Source: Pedobacter sp. UBA5917
Lineage (GTDB): Bacteria; Bacteroidota; Bacteroidia; Sphingobacteriales; Sphingobacteriaceae
Length of the DNA stretch: 34,618 bases
Direction: 5' to 3'
Assembly (NCBI RefSeq): GCF_002432345.1
Contig: NZ_DJDT01000342.1
Span: 1 to 34,618, forward strand
Below, one piece after another: positions 6,697-14,382 of this stretch; within the stretch, counting starts at the first letter, position 1; each line of letters begins with the position of its first letter. Both the position numbers and the translations under genes were made by a program. Under the pieces are notes generated by a model. The model saw nothing but the letters and a program-made list of their open reading frames with translations. It did no database searches and was not told the origin of the DNA.

Positions 6697-8778
6697 CTAA
6701 TTGAAATCTTCAGCTTTTAACGGCGGATTAACTTTAATGTCTTTAATCACGATCGAAAACTCCTGCGAGCCCTGAGGTGTAGAAACAGATTGTGTTAAAG
6801 TAAAAGGAAATAATACATCACCAACTTTTTTGTAATTCGAATATTCAGTTGTTTGACTCATTTCAACAGTACCTTTTGTACTGGTACTCTCTTCTTTTAA
6901 AAGCAGACCTGACTTGGTATCATAATATTCAGTTTTCTTCTTGCCTGATGGAGAAGTGATGTTAAGTTTAAAAGCATCAGCTGTGCCCACTTTTGCTGTT
7001 CCTGCCGATTCGATTTTAGTCCCGTCAGTTGCGTAATACAATTGTGTGCCATAACCTTTATCATCTTTCTTTTCAGCCAAATCATCGCCGGTTAATTCAG
7101 CTTTTTGTCCCATCTGCATCGAGTAACCTGTTTTGCCATTATAAACCTGTTTCATGGCAGTTTGGCCCATCATCGAAATTTCCATGCTGCTTAAATTTGG
7201 AGCCATGTTTTTAATGTTAACCGTTAGTTTCTGGCCCTGTACTTCCATCTCGCCGGTTTGTTGTAACGAAGTTATTTTTTTAATGGCTTCTTCTCCACCA
7301 ATGGCTTTAATGTAATTGCCGATAATTTGTGCCGGTACTGGCGGTGGCGGAGCAAGTGTAACATCAAGGGCTTTAACCGGACTGGCATAATTGTCGAATA
7401 CCTTTGTACTAAAATTAGCCTTAAATAATCCAACTAAAAATGCGTCACTTTTTCCTACAATAACGATACGGGTGTTGTCATGGTTGTAATATTTTTTTGC
7501 TACCCTTAAAATATCATCAGTGGTTACTGCATTTACTTTTTGTAAATAGGTGCGGTAAAAATCTTTTGGCAAGCCATTGATGAGGATGTTACTGGCAAAA
7601 GCTGCGGTACGTGCGGGGTTTTCCAATCCCAATGCAAAAGACCCATTGAACAGGTTTTTGGCATTCTGCAATTCATCTGCAGTAACCTTTGTGGTACGGA
7701 TAATATTGATTTCGTTTAAAAATTCTACTACTGCGCTATCAACTTTCTCATTTCTAACGGCTGCATTGGCCGAAAATTTAGATTGGAAACGGCCAGAACC
7801 TGTGCTCGAATAAGCGCCATAGGTAAAACCGTGTTTTTCGCGTAGGTTGTTAAATAATCTCGATTCAGAACCACCGCCCAAAATCTGGTTGGCCAATAAA
7901 ACAGGGAAATAATCCGGACTGCTCATTGGCAGATCAATTAAGTTAACCACAGTAATTTCTGACTGAACTGCATTGCTAATGTTGATAATATCCACCTCTG
8001 TTTTAGCCGGATTGGCAACTTTGGCCAATACTGGTAAGGTTAATGCATTTCGTTTCCAATCACCAAATGCTTTTTCTGCCAAAGCTTTTGCAGCTTCAGG
8101 TTTAATGTCACCAACAAAAGTTAAATAACCTCTTGATGGGGTTACGTATTTTTGATAAGCCGCTTTAACATCGGCTAAAGTAATGCTGTTAAGCGAAGCT
8201 TCAGTTTCAAATTCTCCATTAGGGTGGTTTTTTCCATAAGCCAAAGCATTTACCACGCGGGCTGAAATGGCTTTTGCACTTTTTTCGCTTGATTTTAAGC
8301 CAGTAATGGTTTGCGATTTTAATTTCTCAAAAGATTCTGCAGGAAAAGCCGGTTTACGGATACTTTCGGCCATTAGATTAAATGCCTGCGGAAAATATCT
8401 TGTTAAGGCCGATACCGAACCGCCGCTTGCCCCTGCATTTACATCGGCGCCCAACTGATCAACAGCTTCATCAAATTGCGCTTTTGTTTTCGTGGTGGTG
8501 CCTTCGTTAAGCATACTGCCCATTAAACCTATTACGCCTGCTTTGGCGCCTTCGGTAATCGGGCCTGCATCAATACTGTAACTGGCCGAAACTTTAGGTA
8601 GTTTATGGTTTTCTACCACCAAAACAGTAATGCCGTTGGCCAGTTTATAAATAACAGGATCGCCTATGGTAATAACCGGCGCGGGGCCTGGTTTTGGTTT
8701 ATGGCTACGATCTATGGTTTGTGCTGAAATACCTTGGGCCAATAAGGAAACTGCAGCTATAATGAATAATTTCTTCAT
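6697..8778 (-). CDS. M16-family protein with degenerate zinc site and C-terminal LolA-like domain
   Basis: This exported protein of 693 residues has a signal peptide (1-19, GISAQ). Residues of about 35-470 follow the two-lobed M16 (pitrilysin/processing-peptidase) fold, including NGITVLVVENHKLP and the glycine-rich loop NNLREKHGFTYGAYSSTG. Where an active M16 has HxxEH, this one reads GVIGLMGSMLNEGT, so the zinc ligands are missing. Residues of about 485-693 are an added beta-rich domain (IGNYIKAIGG onward, ending VNPPLKAEDFN) resembling LolA/outer-membrane-lipoprotein-sorting folds. It lies 33 bases after a catalytic M16 gene; active and inactive M16 chains commonly pair as heterodimers. It is therefore likely the non-catalytic partner in periplasmic peptide degradation. 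Confidence 0.9.
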   Translation of the reverse strand: MKKLFIIAAVSLLAQGISAQTIDRSHKPKPGPAPVITIGDPVIYKLANGITVLVVENHKLPKVSASYSIDAGPITEGAKAGVIGLMGSMLNEGTTTKTKAQFDEAVDQLGADVNAGASGGSVSALTRYFPQAFNLMAESIRKPAFPAESFEKLKSQTITGLKSSEKSAKAISARVVNALAYGKNHPNGEFETEASLNSITLADVKAAYQKYVTPSRGYLTFVGDIKPEAAKALAEKAFGDWKRNALTLPVLAKVANPAKTEVDIINISNAVQSEITVVNLIDLPMSSPDYFPVLLANQILGGGSESRLFNNLREKHGFTYGAYSSTGSGRFQSKFSANAAVRNEKVDSAVVEFLNEINIIRTTKVTADELQNAKNLFNGSFALGLENPARTAAFASNILINGLPKDFYRTYLQKVNAVTTDDILRVAKKYYNHDNTRIVIVGKSDAFLVGLFKANFSTKVFDNYASPVKALDVTLAPPPPVPAQIIGNYIKAIGGEEAIKKITSLQQTGEMEVQGQKLTVNIKNMAPNLSSMEISMMGQTAMKQVYNGKTGYSMQMGQKAELTGDDLAEKKDDKGYGTQLYYATDGTKIESAGTAKVGTADAFKLNITSPSGKKKTEYYDTKSGLLLKEESTSTKGTVEMSQTTEYSNYKKVGDVLFPFTLTQSVSTPQGSQEFSIVIKDIKVNPPLKAEDFN

Positions 8779-8811
8779 GTTTTTAATAATTAAAATGAAA
8801 AAGCGGTCAGC

Positions 8812-10125
8812 TTATTTTTTTGGTAAGTAATACAATACAACTCTCTGGTTTTTGTTCAGGTATTTTTTTGCAACATCCCTGATCTCTTCACGGGTAATTG
8901 ATCTGATTACCTCCAATTCCTTATTAATGTCGTTTGTATCCTTATCATGGAAAGTATAACCATCAGCAAGGTTTTCTGCAACGCCCAGCATTTTACTGTT
9001 TGCACTTACATAGTTGTTTTCAAACTTGTTCTGTAGTTTTTTATAATCGCTTTCGCTGATCAGATCGGTTTGAAGACGTAAAACTTCTTCATCAATATCT
9101 TTTAACAGATCGTTAAGCGGGGTATTTTTATTTGGTAATGCAAGAGTGATATAAGCGCCATAATCTTCTAACGAATAGTTAAATGCGGCAACTTGTAATG
9201 CAGTTTTCTTCTGGTCTACCATTTTAGTACTTAATCTCGAGCTTCCGCCTTCTGATAAGATAGAACTGATCATTCCTAAAACCTTGCTTTCTCTGGTTTT
9301 CATGCCAGGCACACGGTAAGCGGCAAAAATTGCAGGGATCTGGATGTTGGCATCATAAGCGGTATCGATAATTTCTTTGGTAATTTCCGGTAGTTTAAAA
9401 TCTTTACGTACAATGGGTGCACCTTTAGGCACTTCGGCAAAGTAAGATTTTACCAAAGCTTTGGTTTTATCAATGTCAAGATCGCCGGCAATGGTTAAAA
9501 CAGCATTGTTGGGTACATAATACTTTTTAAAGAAAGCTATAAACTCGTCTAATTTTGCTGCATCCAGATGTTCCATCGAACCGATGGGCTGCCAGCGGTA
9601 AGGGTGGCCATCAAATAAATGTGAAAAAATTTTTTCTGTAAATTTTCCATAAGGAGCATTATCGATACGCAGTCGTTTTTCTTCTTTTACCACCTCGTTC
9701 TGGGTTTTTACACCAACTTCGTTAATTACCGGGTGCAACATTCTTTCGCTTTCTAACCATAAACCCAGTTCCAATTGGTTTGATGGGAAAAGTTCGAAAT
9801 AGAAAGTACGGTCTTGCGAAGTGTTAGCGTTGTTTTGGCCGCCATTGCTGCTCACCAGTTTCATAAATTCGCCACGTTTAATATTATCTGAGCCTTCGAA
9901 CAGTAAATGTTCAAAAAAGTGTGCAAAACCTGTGCGCTGGGTTTCTTCGTCTTTTGATCCCACATGGTACATTACCGAAACGGCAACTACCGGAGCGGTT
10001 TTATCCTGGTGCAAAATAACGTGCAGGCCATTATCAAGGTCAAATTCGGTAAATTGTACCTTTTGGGCAGAAGCACTTAAGCACAGGCCGGAAATAGCCA
10101 AAGCAAAAAGAATTCTTTTTTTCAT
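8812..10125 (-). CDS. M16-family zinc metallopeptidase, catalytic subunit
   Basis: This secreted peptidase of 437 residues has a signal peptide (1-20, SASAQ). It has the inverted zinc motif HFFEH (H69, E72, H73) in the context GFAHFFEHLLFEGS, with the downstream glutamate region NEVVKEEK (E144-E149) supplying the third ligand. The C-terminal lobe contains the usual glycine-serine loop SEGGSSRLSTKMV. It is a zinc-dependent endopeptidase acting in the periplasm on unfolded or small peptides; the natural substrate is unknown. It is first in a two-gene operon with the zinc-less M16/LolA-like fusion. A leader of about 250 bases with two hairpins separates it from pgi. Confidence 0.94.
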   Translation of the reverse strand: MKKRILFALAISGLCLSASAQKVQFTEFDLDNGLHVILHQDKTAPVVAVSVMYHVGSKDEETQRTGFAHFFEHLLFEGSDNIKRGEFMKLVSSNGGQNNANTSQDRTFYFELFPSNQLELGLWLESERMLHPVINEVGVKTQNEVVKEEKRLRIDNAPYGKFTEKIFSHLFDGHPYRWQPIGSMEHLDAAKLDEFIAFFKKYYVPNNAVLTIAGDLDIDKTKALVKSYFAEVPKGAPIVRKDFKLPEITKEIIDTAYDANIQIPAIFAAYRVPGMKTRESKVLGMISSILSEGGSSRLSTKMVDQKKTALQVAAFNYSLEDYGAYITLALPNKNTPLNDLLKDIDEEVLRLQTDLISESDYKKLQNKFENNYVSANSKMLGVAENLADGYTFHDKDTNDINKELEVIRSITREEIRDVAKKYLNKNQRVVLYYLPKK

Positions 10126-10164
10126 GAGTATATAATTGTTTTTAAGAGGTTATGGAAAGATTAC

Positions 10165-10193
10165 GGGCACATGGCTAATTTTTTAGCATGCCC
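10165..10193. repeat. Imperfect hairpin in the M16 operon leader
   Basis: The outer arms GGGCA (10165-10169) and TGCCC (10189-10193) enclose inner arms GCTAA (10174-10178) and TTAGC (10183-10187). It lies about 40-70 bases upstream of the M16 start on the minus strand. A T-run sits in the loop rather than after the stem, so it does not look like a terminator. Confidence 0.4.
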
Positions 10194-10232
10194 ACAATTT
10201 TTCAATGGTTTTGTTTTTTAATGATGCGGAAC

Positions 10233-10250
10233 AATGGCTCGTAAGCCATT
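10233..10250. repeat. Perfect 7-bp hairpin in the M16 operon leader
   Basis: The arms AATGGCT (10233-10239) and AGCCATT (10244-10250) enclose a CGTA loop. There is no adjacent T-run on either strand. It may be an operator or mRNA leader structure; its function is not visible. Confidence 0.4.
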
Positions 10251-10326
10251 ATTTCTAAAATAAGTTAGTTTAGGTTTCCACTAAGGGTGGATAAAATAAG
10301 GATGGCCCTAAAATATGGATTTAAAC

Positions 10327-10357
10327 AAAAAAAGCGGATATTAAATCCGCTTTTTTT
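10327..10357 (-). terminator. Rho-independent terminator of pgi
   Basis: The arms AAAAAAAGCGGAT (10327-10339) and ATCCGCTTTTTTT (10345-10357) form a GC-centred stem flanked by A and T runs on both sides, so it can act on either strand. It lies 20 bases beyond the pgi stop codon. Confidence 0.88.
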
Positions 10358-10376
10358 AAAGATATGATAAAAAAAA

Positions 10377-12023
10377 TTATCTCCATTCTTTGTATTGATT
10401 GATCAGGCCGTTTGTTGAACTATCGTGGCTCGAAACTTTTTCGCTGCCAGCCAGTTCAGGAAGGATCTTTTTGGCCAGTTGTTTGCCCAGTTCTACTCCC
10501 CATTGGTCGAAACTGAAAATGTTCCAGATTACACCCTGAACAAATATTTTATGCTCATAAATGGCCACTAAACTACCCAAAGTATAAGGGGTTACTTTTT
10601 TCAATAAAATAGAGTTTGTAGGGCGGTTGCCTTCAAAAACTTTAAATGGCGCGATTTTTTCGATTTCGGCATCCGATTTACCTTCTTTCTTTAATTCAGT
10701 AGTAACTTCCTCTTCGGTTTTACCGTTCATTAAAGCTTCGGTTTGTGCAAAGAAATTGGATAACAAAATCGGATGGTGATCGCCAAGTGGGTTTAAACTT
10801 TGTGCCGGCGCAATAAAATCGGCAGGAATAATCCTGGTGCCCTGGTGGATTAACTGGTAAAAAGCATGCTGCCCGTTTGTGCCCGGCTCGCCCCAGATGA
10901 TAGGTCCGGTTTCGTAATCAACCTCATTTCCATTCCTGTCTACATGTTTGCCGTTACTTTCCATATCTCCCTGTTGGAAATAAGCAGCAAATCGGTGCAT
11001 ATACTGATCGTATGGTAAAATAACCTGTGTTTCGGCATTATAGAAATTGATGTACCAAACACCCAGTAAACCTAAAATTACCGGCAGGTTATTTTCAAAT
11101 TCGGCAGTTTTAAAGTGGTTATCGGTTGCGTGTGCACCTGCTAACAATTGTTTAAAATTATCAAAACCAATACTTAACGAAATGGATAAACCGATGGCAC
11201 TCCATAACGAGTAACGGCCGCCAACCCAGTCCCAGAATTCGAACATATTTTCGGTATCGATACCAAACGCCGCAACATCTTTCGCATTGGTTGATAGCGC
11301 CGCAAAGTGTTTGGCAATATCATTTTCTTTACCGCCTTTTTCTAAAAACCATGTACGTGCAGAGTGTGCATTCGTCATGGTTTCCTGAGTGGTAAATGTT
11401 TTCGATGCCACTAAAAATAAAGTGGTTTCAGCATTTAAACCCGCCAGTGTTTCGGCGATATGCGTACCATCAATATTGGAAACAAAGTGGATATTTAAAT
11501 GATTTTTATAATGTTTTAATGCTTCGGTAACCATTACCGGTCCTAAATCGGAACCGCCAATGCCGATGTTTACGATATCTGTGATGGCTTTGCCCGTGTA
11601 ACCTTTCCATTCGCCACTGATGATGCTGTTGCTAAATTTTTCCATTTTAGCCAGCACTGCATTTACTTCAGGCATTACATCTTTGCCATCAACCAAAACC
11701 GGCGTATTGCTTAAATTACGTAAGGCAATGTGAAGTACCGAGCGATCTTCTGTTTCATTGATCTTATCGCCATTGTACATCGATTTAATGGCTTCGTCAA
11801 GTTTACACTCCCGTGCCAGTTGGATCAACAATGCCAGGGTTTCGTCACTGATGCGGTTTTTACTGTAATCCAATAAAATATCTTCAAAAAAAACAGAAAA
11901 CTTATCGAAACGATCTGCATCCTCGGCAAAAAGATCTTTAATGCTTTTTTGATTAATATCTATAAAATGATCGGCTAAATATTTGTAAGCCTCTGTTTCT
12001 GTAAAATTTACTTTAGGTAACAT
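10377..12023 (-). CDS. pgi: Glucose-6-phosphate isomerase
   Basis: PGI interconverts glucose-6-phosphate and fructose-6-phosphate in cytoplasmic glycolysis and gluconeogenesis. With the start at ATG 12023 (MLPKVNFTETEAYKYL) the protein is 548 residues, the normal length for the bacterial form; the frame stays open upstream to 12056 but adds only an atypical Tyr/Lys-rich tail. Family signatures are present: DIVNIGIGGSDLGPVMV, the sugar-phosphate loop VASKTFTTQET, the catalytic-Glu region IIWGEPGTNGQHAFYQ with the catalytic His nearby, and the C-terminal FDQWGVELGKQLAKKI containing the active-site Lys. It is monocistronic: its own terminator lies downstream and a TTG-N19-TAAATTTT promoter candidate sits at 12056-12085. 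Confidence 0.97.
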   Translation of the reverse strand: MLPKVNFTETEAYKYLADHFIDINQKSIKDLFAEDADRFDKFSVFFEDILLDYSKNRISDETLALLIQLARECKLDEAIKSMYNGDKINETEDRSVLHIALRNLSNTPVLVDGKDVMPEVNAVLAKMEKFSNSIISGEWKGYTGKAITDIVNIGIGGSDLGPVMVTEALKHYKNHLNIHFVSNIDGTHIAETLAGLNAETTLFLVASKTFTTQETMTNAHSARTWFLEKGGKENDIAKHFAALSTNAKDVAAFGIDTENMFEFWDWVGGRYSLWSAIGLSISLSIGFDNFKQLLAGAHATDNHFKTAEFENNLPVILGLLGVWYINFYNAETQVILPYDQYMHRFAAYFQQGDMESNGKHVDRNGNEVDYETGPIIWGEPGTNGQHAFYQLIHQGTRIIPADFIAPAQSLNPLGDHHPILLSNFFAQTEALMNGKTEEEVTTELKKEGKSDAEIEKIAPFKVFEGNRPTNSILLKKVTPYTLGSLVAIYEHKIFVQGVIWNIFSFDQWGVELGKQLAKKILPELAGSEKVSSHDSSTNGLINQYKEWR

Positions 12024-12055
12024 AATCTTTGTTTTTTTGTAAAAGTAATAAAGCA

Positions 12056-12085
12056 AAAATTTAAAACGGTCTTTTTAATGTTCAA
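12056..12085 (-). promoter_or_regulatory. Candidate Bacteroidota-type promoter of pgi
   Basis: Read on the minus strand, TTG (12085-12083) is followed by exactly 19 bases and then TAAATTTT (12063-12056), one base off the -7 consensus TAnnTTTG. The predicted transcript start would be about 25 bases before the chosen pgi ATG. Confidence 0.45.
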
Positions 12086-12123
12086 AAAACGTTAAGAATT
12101 TTTATTGCCGTTTAAACATAGTA

Positions 12124-12156
12124 AATTAGTGTAACGTCCCGGTTAGTTCACTAATT
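12124..12156. promoter_or_regulatory. Inverted repeat AATTAGTG-N17-CACTAATT (possible operator)
   Basis: An 8-bp perfect inverted repeat (12124-12131 and 12149-12156) lies 25 bases before the start of the small protein gene at 12182 and about 100 bases upstream of pgi. No T-run follows, so an operator is more likely than a terminator. No cognate regulator is in view. Confidence 0.35.
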
Positions 12157-12181
12157 ATTTTAACCTTTTTAATTCTACACC

Positions 12182-12688
12182 ATGTTAGAAAATTTAAACG
12201 AGTTGGTACGTGAAAACGTACAGGAAAGTGTTGTAAACAATGCTGATATTCCAAACGAGCACAACGAAGCCGTTATCCAGGCGGCATCGGGATCTATTTT
12301 CGACAGCTTGAAAGATCATTTATCTTCTGGGAATATCGGGGCCTTAACCGATATCTTTAATGGCAACAAAGCGGAAGGAACACAGGTGGCCGAGCAGGCA
12401 TCGGGCAGTTTCGTCGATAAATTGAGTGGGCTGGGCATTAATGTCGATACGGCAAAATCTCTGGCATCAAGTATCATCCCGGGTTTGATTGCCAAATTTA
12501 CCCAAAAAACCAACGATCCGAACGATAGCTCTTTTAACCTGAAAGATGTTTTGGGGAGCCTTGGCGGTAGCGATGGCAAATTTGATGTAAGCGATGTAAT
12601 CGGAATGTTTAATGGCGGGCAGGCGCAACAACCCGGGCAAACCGGCGAAGGTGGGATTATGGATAAACTTAAAGGAATGTTTGGGTAA
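12182..12688 (+). CDS. Small Gly/Ser/Asp-rich soluble protein, possibly DUF937-like
   Basis: This protein of 168 residues has no signal peptide or membrane helix. It contains repeated short helices with glycine breaks, for example SGSIFDSLKDHLSSGNIGALTDIF, SGSFVDKLSGLGINVDTAKSLASSIIPGLI and a C-terminal DVSDVIGMFNGG ... GIMDKLKGMFG. This helix-Gly pattern recalls the DUF937/YidB-type proteins, but I do not claim a secure match. It stands alone between pgi (divergent) and the M20 amidohydrolase, with an inverted repeat upstream and a cluster of decayed repeats downstream. No function can be assigned from the sequence. Confidence 0.8.
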   Translation: MLENLNELVRENVQESVVNNADIPNEHNEAVIQAASGSIFDSLKDHLSSGNIGALTDIFNGNKAEGTQVAEQASGSFVDKLSGLGINVDTAKSLASSIIPGLIAKFTQKTNDPNDSSFNLKDVLGSLGGSDGKFDVSDVIGMFNGGQAQQPGQTGEGGIMDKLKGMFG

Positions 12689-12691
12689 GGA

Positions 12692-12822
12692 GATTTGTAA
12701 ATTTTAGTTGCCGGTTTGCTATTTAAATTTCCATGATTTGTCAACTTTAATGGCCAGTTTGTTATTTAAAGTTGACAAATCTAGACCGCAACAGCCAGTT
12801 TGCCATTAAAGTTGATCAATCT
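12692..12822. repeat. Decayed tandem repeat containing a 16-bp perfect inverted repeat
   Basis: The core is an inverted repeat, GATTTGTCAACTTTAA (12735-12750) and TTAAAGTTGACAAATC (12766-12781), with a 15-base loop. A degenerate copy of the left arm and loop lies just before it (12692-12730), and a degenerate loop plus right arm just after it (12794-12822, GCCAGTTTGCCATTAAAGTT). The period is about 41-43 bases. It fills the gap between the small protein gene and the M20 gene. Confidence 0.65.
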
Positions 12823-12873
12823 AAAATCGCCTAAAAATGTTTAGATTAGGGCACCTAAACCAATAACCTTTTT

Positions 12874-14178
12874 ATGAAAAAAATATACCTGATTGTTTTC
12901 TCCCTTTTGGGATTGAATGCCTTTGCCCAGAAATCAGCCTTAAGAGCAGATGTTTCAAAAAAAGCTGATGCCATTGAGCAGAAAGTAATTAGCTGGAGGC
13001 GCGATTTTCATGAACATCCCGAACTGGGCAATACAGAGGTAAGAACAGCAGGTATTATTGCAAAACATCTCGAATCCTTAGGTATAAAAGTAACCACAGG
13101 TGTAGCTAAAACAGGTGTGGTGGGTATTTTAAAAGGAGGTAAGCCGGGTCCGGTTGTGGCTCTGCGTGCCGATATGGATGGATTACCTGTAACCGAAAGG
13201 GTAGATATACCATTTGCCTCAAAAGTAAAAACGCAATATAACGGACAGGAAGTTGGGGTAATGCATGCCTGCGGGCATGATAGTCATGTGGCCATTTTAA
13301 TGGGCGTTGCAGAAGTGCTGGCTTCGATGCAGAAAGATATCCAGGGAACCGTAAAGTTCATTTTTCAGCCTGCTGAAGAAGGTGTCCCGGCCGGAGATGA
13401 GGGTGGCGCAGCATTAATGATTAAAGAAGGTGTATTAGAGAATCCAAAAGTTGATGTGATTTTTGGCTTGCATATCAATTCCCAAACCGAAGTGGGCAAT
13501 GTAACCTACCGTCCAGGTGGAACCATGGCTGCGGTAAACGATATGAAAATTACAGTTACCGGTAGGCAGGCACATGGCGCTTATCCATGGAGCAGTATCG
13601 ATCCGGTGGTAATTTCGGCGCAGATTGTAAATAACCTGCAAACCATTGTAAGCAGAAATTTAAACGTTACCGAAAATCCAGGGGTAGTTACCATAGGTGC
13701 CATCAACGGTGGGGTACGTTCCAATATTATCCCCGAAAAGGTAGAAATGCTGGGTACTGTGCGTAATTTCAGTAAAGAAGATGAAGCGATGTTTATCGAC
13801 CGGATTAAAACCATTGTAACCAAAACTGCAGAAGCAGGTGGTGCAACAGCCGAAGTAAAAATCCCATATAGCAACCATTATCCCGTTACCTACAATAATA
13901 TTGCGCTGACCGAAAAAATGCTGCCGAGTATGCAGACTACTGCCGGCGCTGACCATGTAAAATTGAAACCGCCGGTTACCGGTGCAGAAGATTTTTCATT
14001 TTTCCAGGAAAAAGTACCAGGCTTATTTGTGTTTTTAGGAGGCATGCCCAAAGGTAAAGATCCATTAAAAGCCGCATCGCACCATACACCCGATTTTTAT
14101 CTTGACGAAAGTGGTTTTGTACTTGGAGTTAAATTGCTTGCTAACCTTACGCTGGATTATATGGTTATGAAGAAATAA
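12874..14178 (+). CDS. Secreted M20-family amidohydrolase (N-acyl-amino-acid / IAA-amide hydrolase type)
   Basis: This 434-residue metallohydrolase has a signal peptide (1-18, LNAFAQ), so it acts in the periplasm or outside. Metal and catalytic features of the M20D type are all present: RRDFHEHPELG near the N-terminus, MHACGHDSHVA (C133, H135), QPAEEG (E168, E169), GLHINS (H200) and the late SHHTPDF (H403, H404). The dimerisation domain spans about 210-330 (GRQAHGAYPWSSIDPV). The family removes acyl groups from amino acids or opens amide conjugates using one or two divalent metals; the exact substrate is not readable. It starts at ATG 12874 and appears to be transcribed alone, with repetitive intergenic DNA on both sides. 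Confidence 0.93.
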   Translation: MKKIYLIVFSLLGLNAFAQKSALRADVSKKADAIEQKVISWRRDFHEHPELGNTEVRTAGIIAKHLESLGIKVTTGVAKTGVVGILKGGKPGPVVALRADMDGLPVTERVDIPFASKVKTQYNGQEVGVMHACGHDSHVAILMGVAEVLASMQKDIQGTVKFIFQPAEEGVPAGDEGGAALMIKEGVLENPKVDVIFGLHINSQTEVGNVTYRPGGTMAAVNDMKITVTGRQAHGAYPWSSIDPVVISAQIVNNLQTIVSRNLNVTENPGVVTIGAINGGVRSNIIPEKVEMLGTVRNFSKEDEAMFIDRIKTIVTKTAEAGGATAEVKIPYSNHYPVTYNNIALTEKMLPSMQTTAGADHVKLKPPVTGAEDFSFFQEKVPGLFVFLGGMPKGKDPLKAASHHTPDFYLDESGFVLGVKLLANLTLDYMVMKK

Positions 14179-14182
14179 TTTA

Positions 14183-14214
14183 GTTCATTTGTTCATTGGG
14201 CATTCGTTCATTGG
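14183..14214. repeat. Short direct repeats of GTTCATTGG in intergenic DNA
   Basis: GTTCATTTG, GTTCATTGG and CGTTCATTGG occur in a row at 14183-14214, followed by AATTG/CAATTG-rich sequence up to about 14256. There is no coding potential. It resembles low-complexity spacer DNA between the M20 gene and prfB. Confidence 0.5.
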
Positions 14215-14336
14215 TAATTGCAAACTGCCAATTGAAAACTGATTATTGGTTAATTGTATAAATTGATTAACTGATGCGGCCTGTAACACTTAATGTTTTT
14301 AATTTCTTAATGGTAAAAGAGTAGCAAAACCAACAA

Positions 14337-14361
14337 GATCACCTCCTACAAAAAGGGAGGT
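14337..14361 (+). promoter_or_regulatory. Hairpin with anti-Shine-Dalgarno-like arm upstream of prfB
   Basis: ACCTCC (14341-14346) can pair with GGAGGT (14356-14361) across a 9-base loop. The left arm sits in GATCACCTCCT (14337-14347), which resembles the 3' tail of 16S rRNA and is also complementary to the AGGAGGT frameshift stimulator inside prfB (14431-14437). Whether it is transcribed with prfB is unknown, because the -7-like TATATTTG lies after it. Confidence 0.35.
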
Positions 14362-14370
14362 TAAATTTCC

Positions 14371-14378
14371 TATATTTG
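14371..14378 (+). promoter_or_regulatory. Candidate -7 element TATATTTG of prfB
   Basis: It is an exact match to TAnnTTTG, ending 4 bases before the prfB ATG (14383). No TTG is found 19 bases upstream. If used, the prfB message would be leaderless or nearly so. Confidence 0.35.
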
Positions 14379-14382
14379 CTGC

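Noticed and set aside
12316..12744. 142-codon minus-strand frame
   Set aside because: It is a shadow of the small DUF937-like gene, Ser/Pro-rich as expected from antisense of Gly/Asp codons.
12692..12822. CRISPR array
   Set aside because: Units are degenerate and contiguous without unique spacers, and no cas gene is in the window.
14337..14347. Fragment of a 16S rRNA gene 3' end
   Set aside because: Only 11 bases match the anti-SD tail; the flanks do not look ribosomal.
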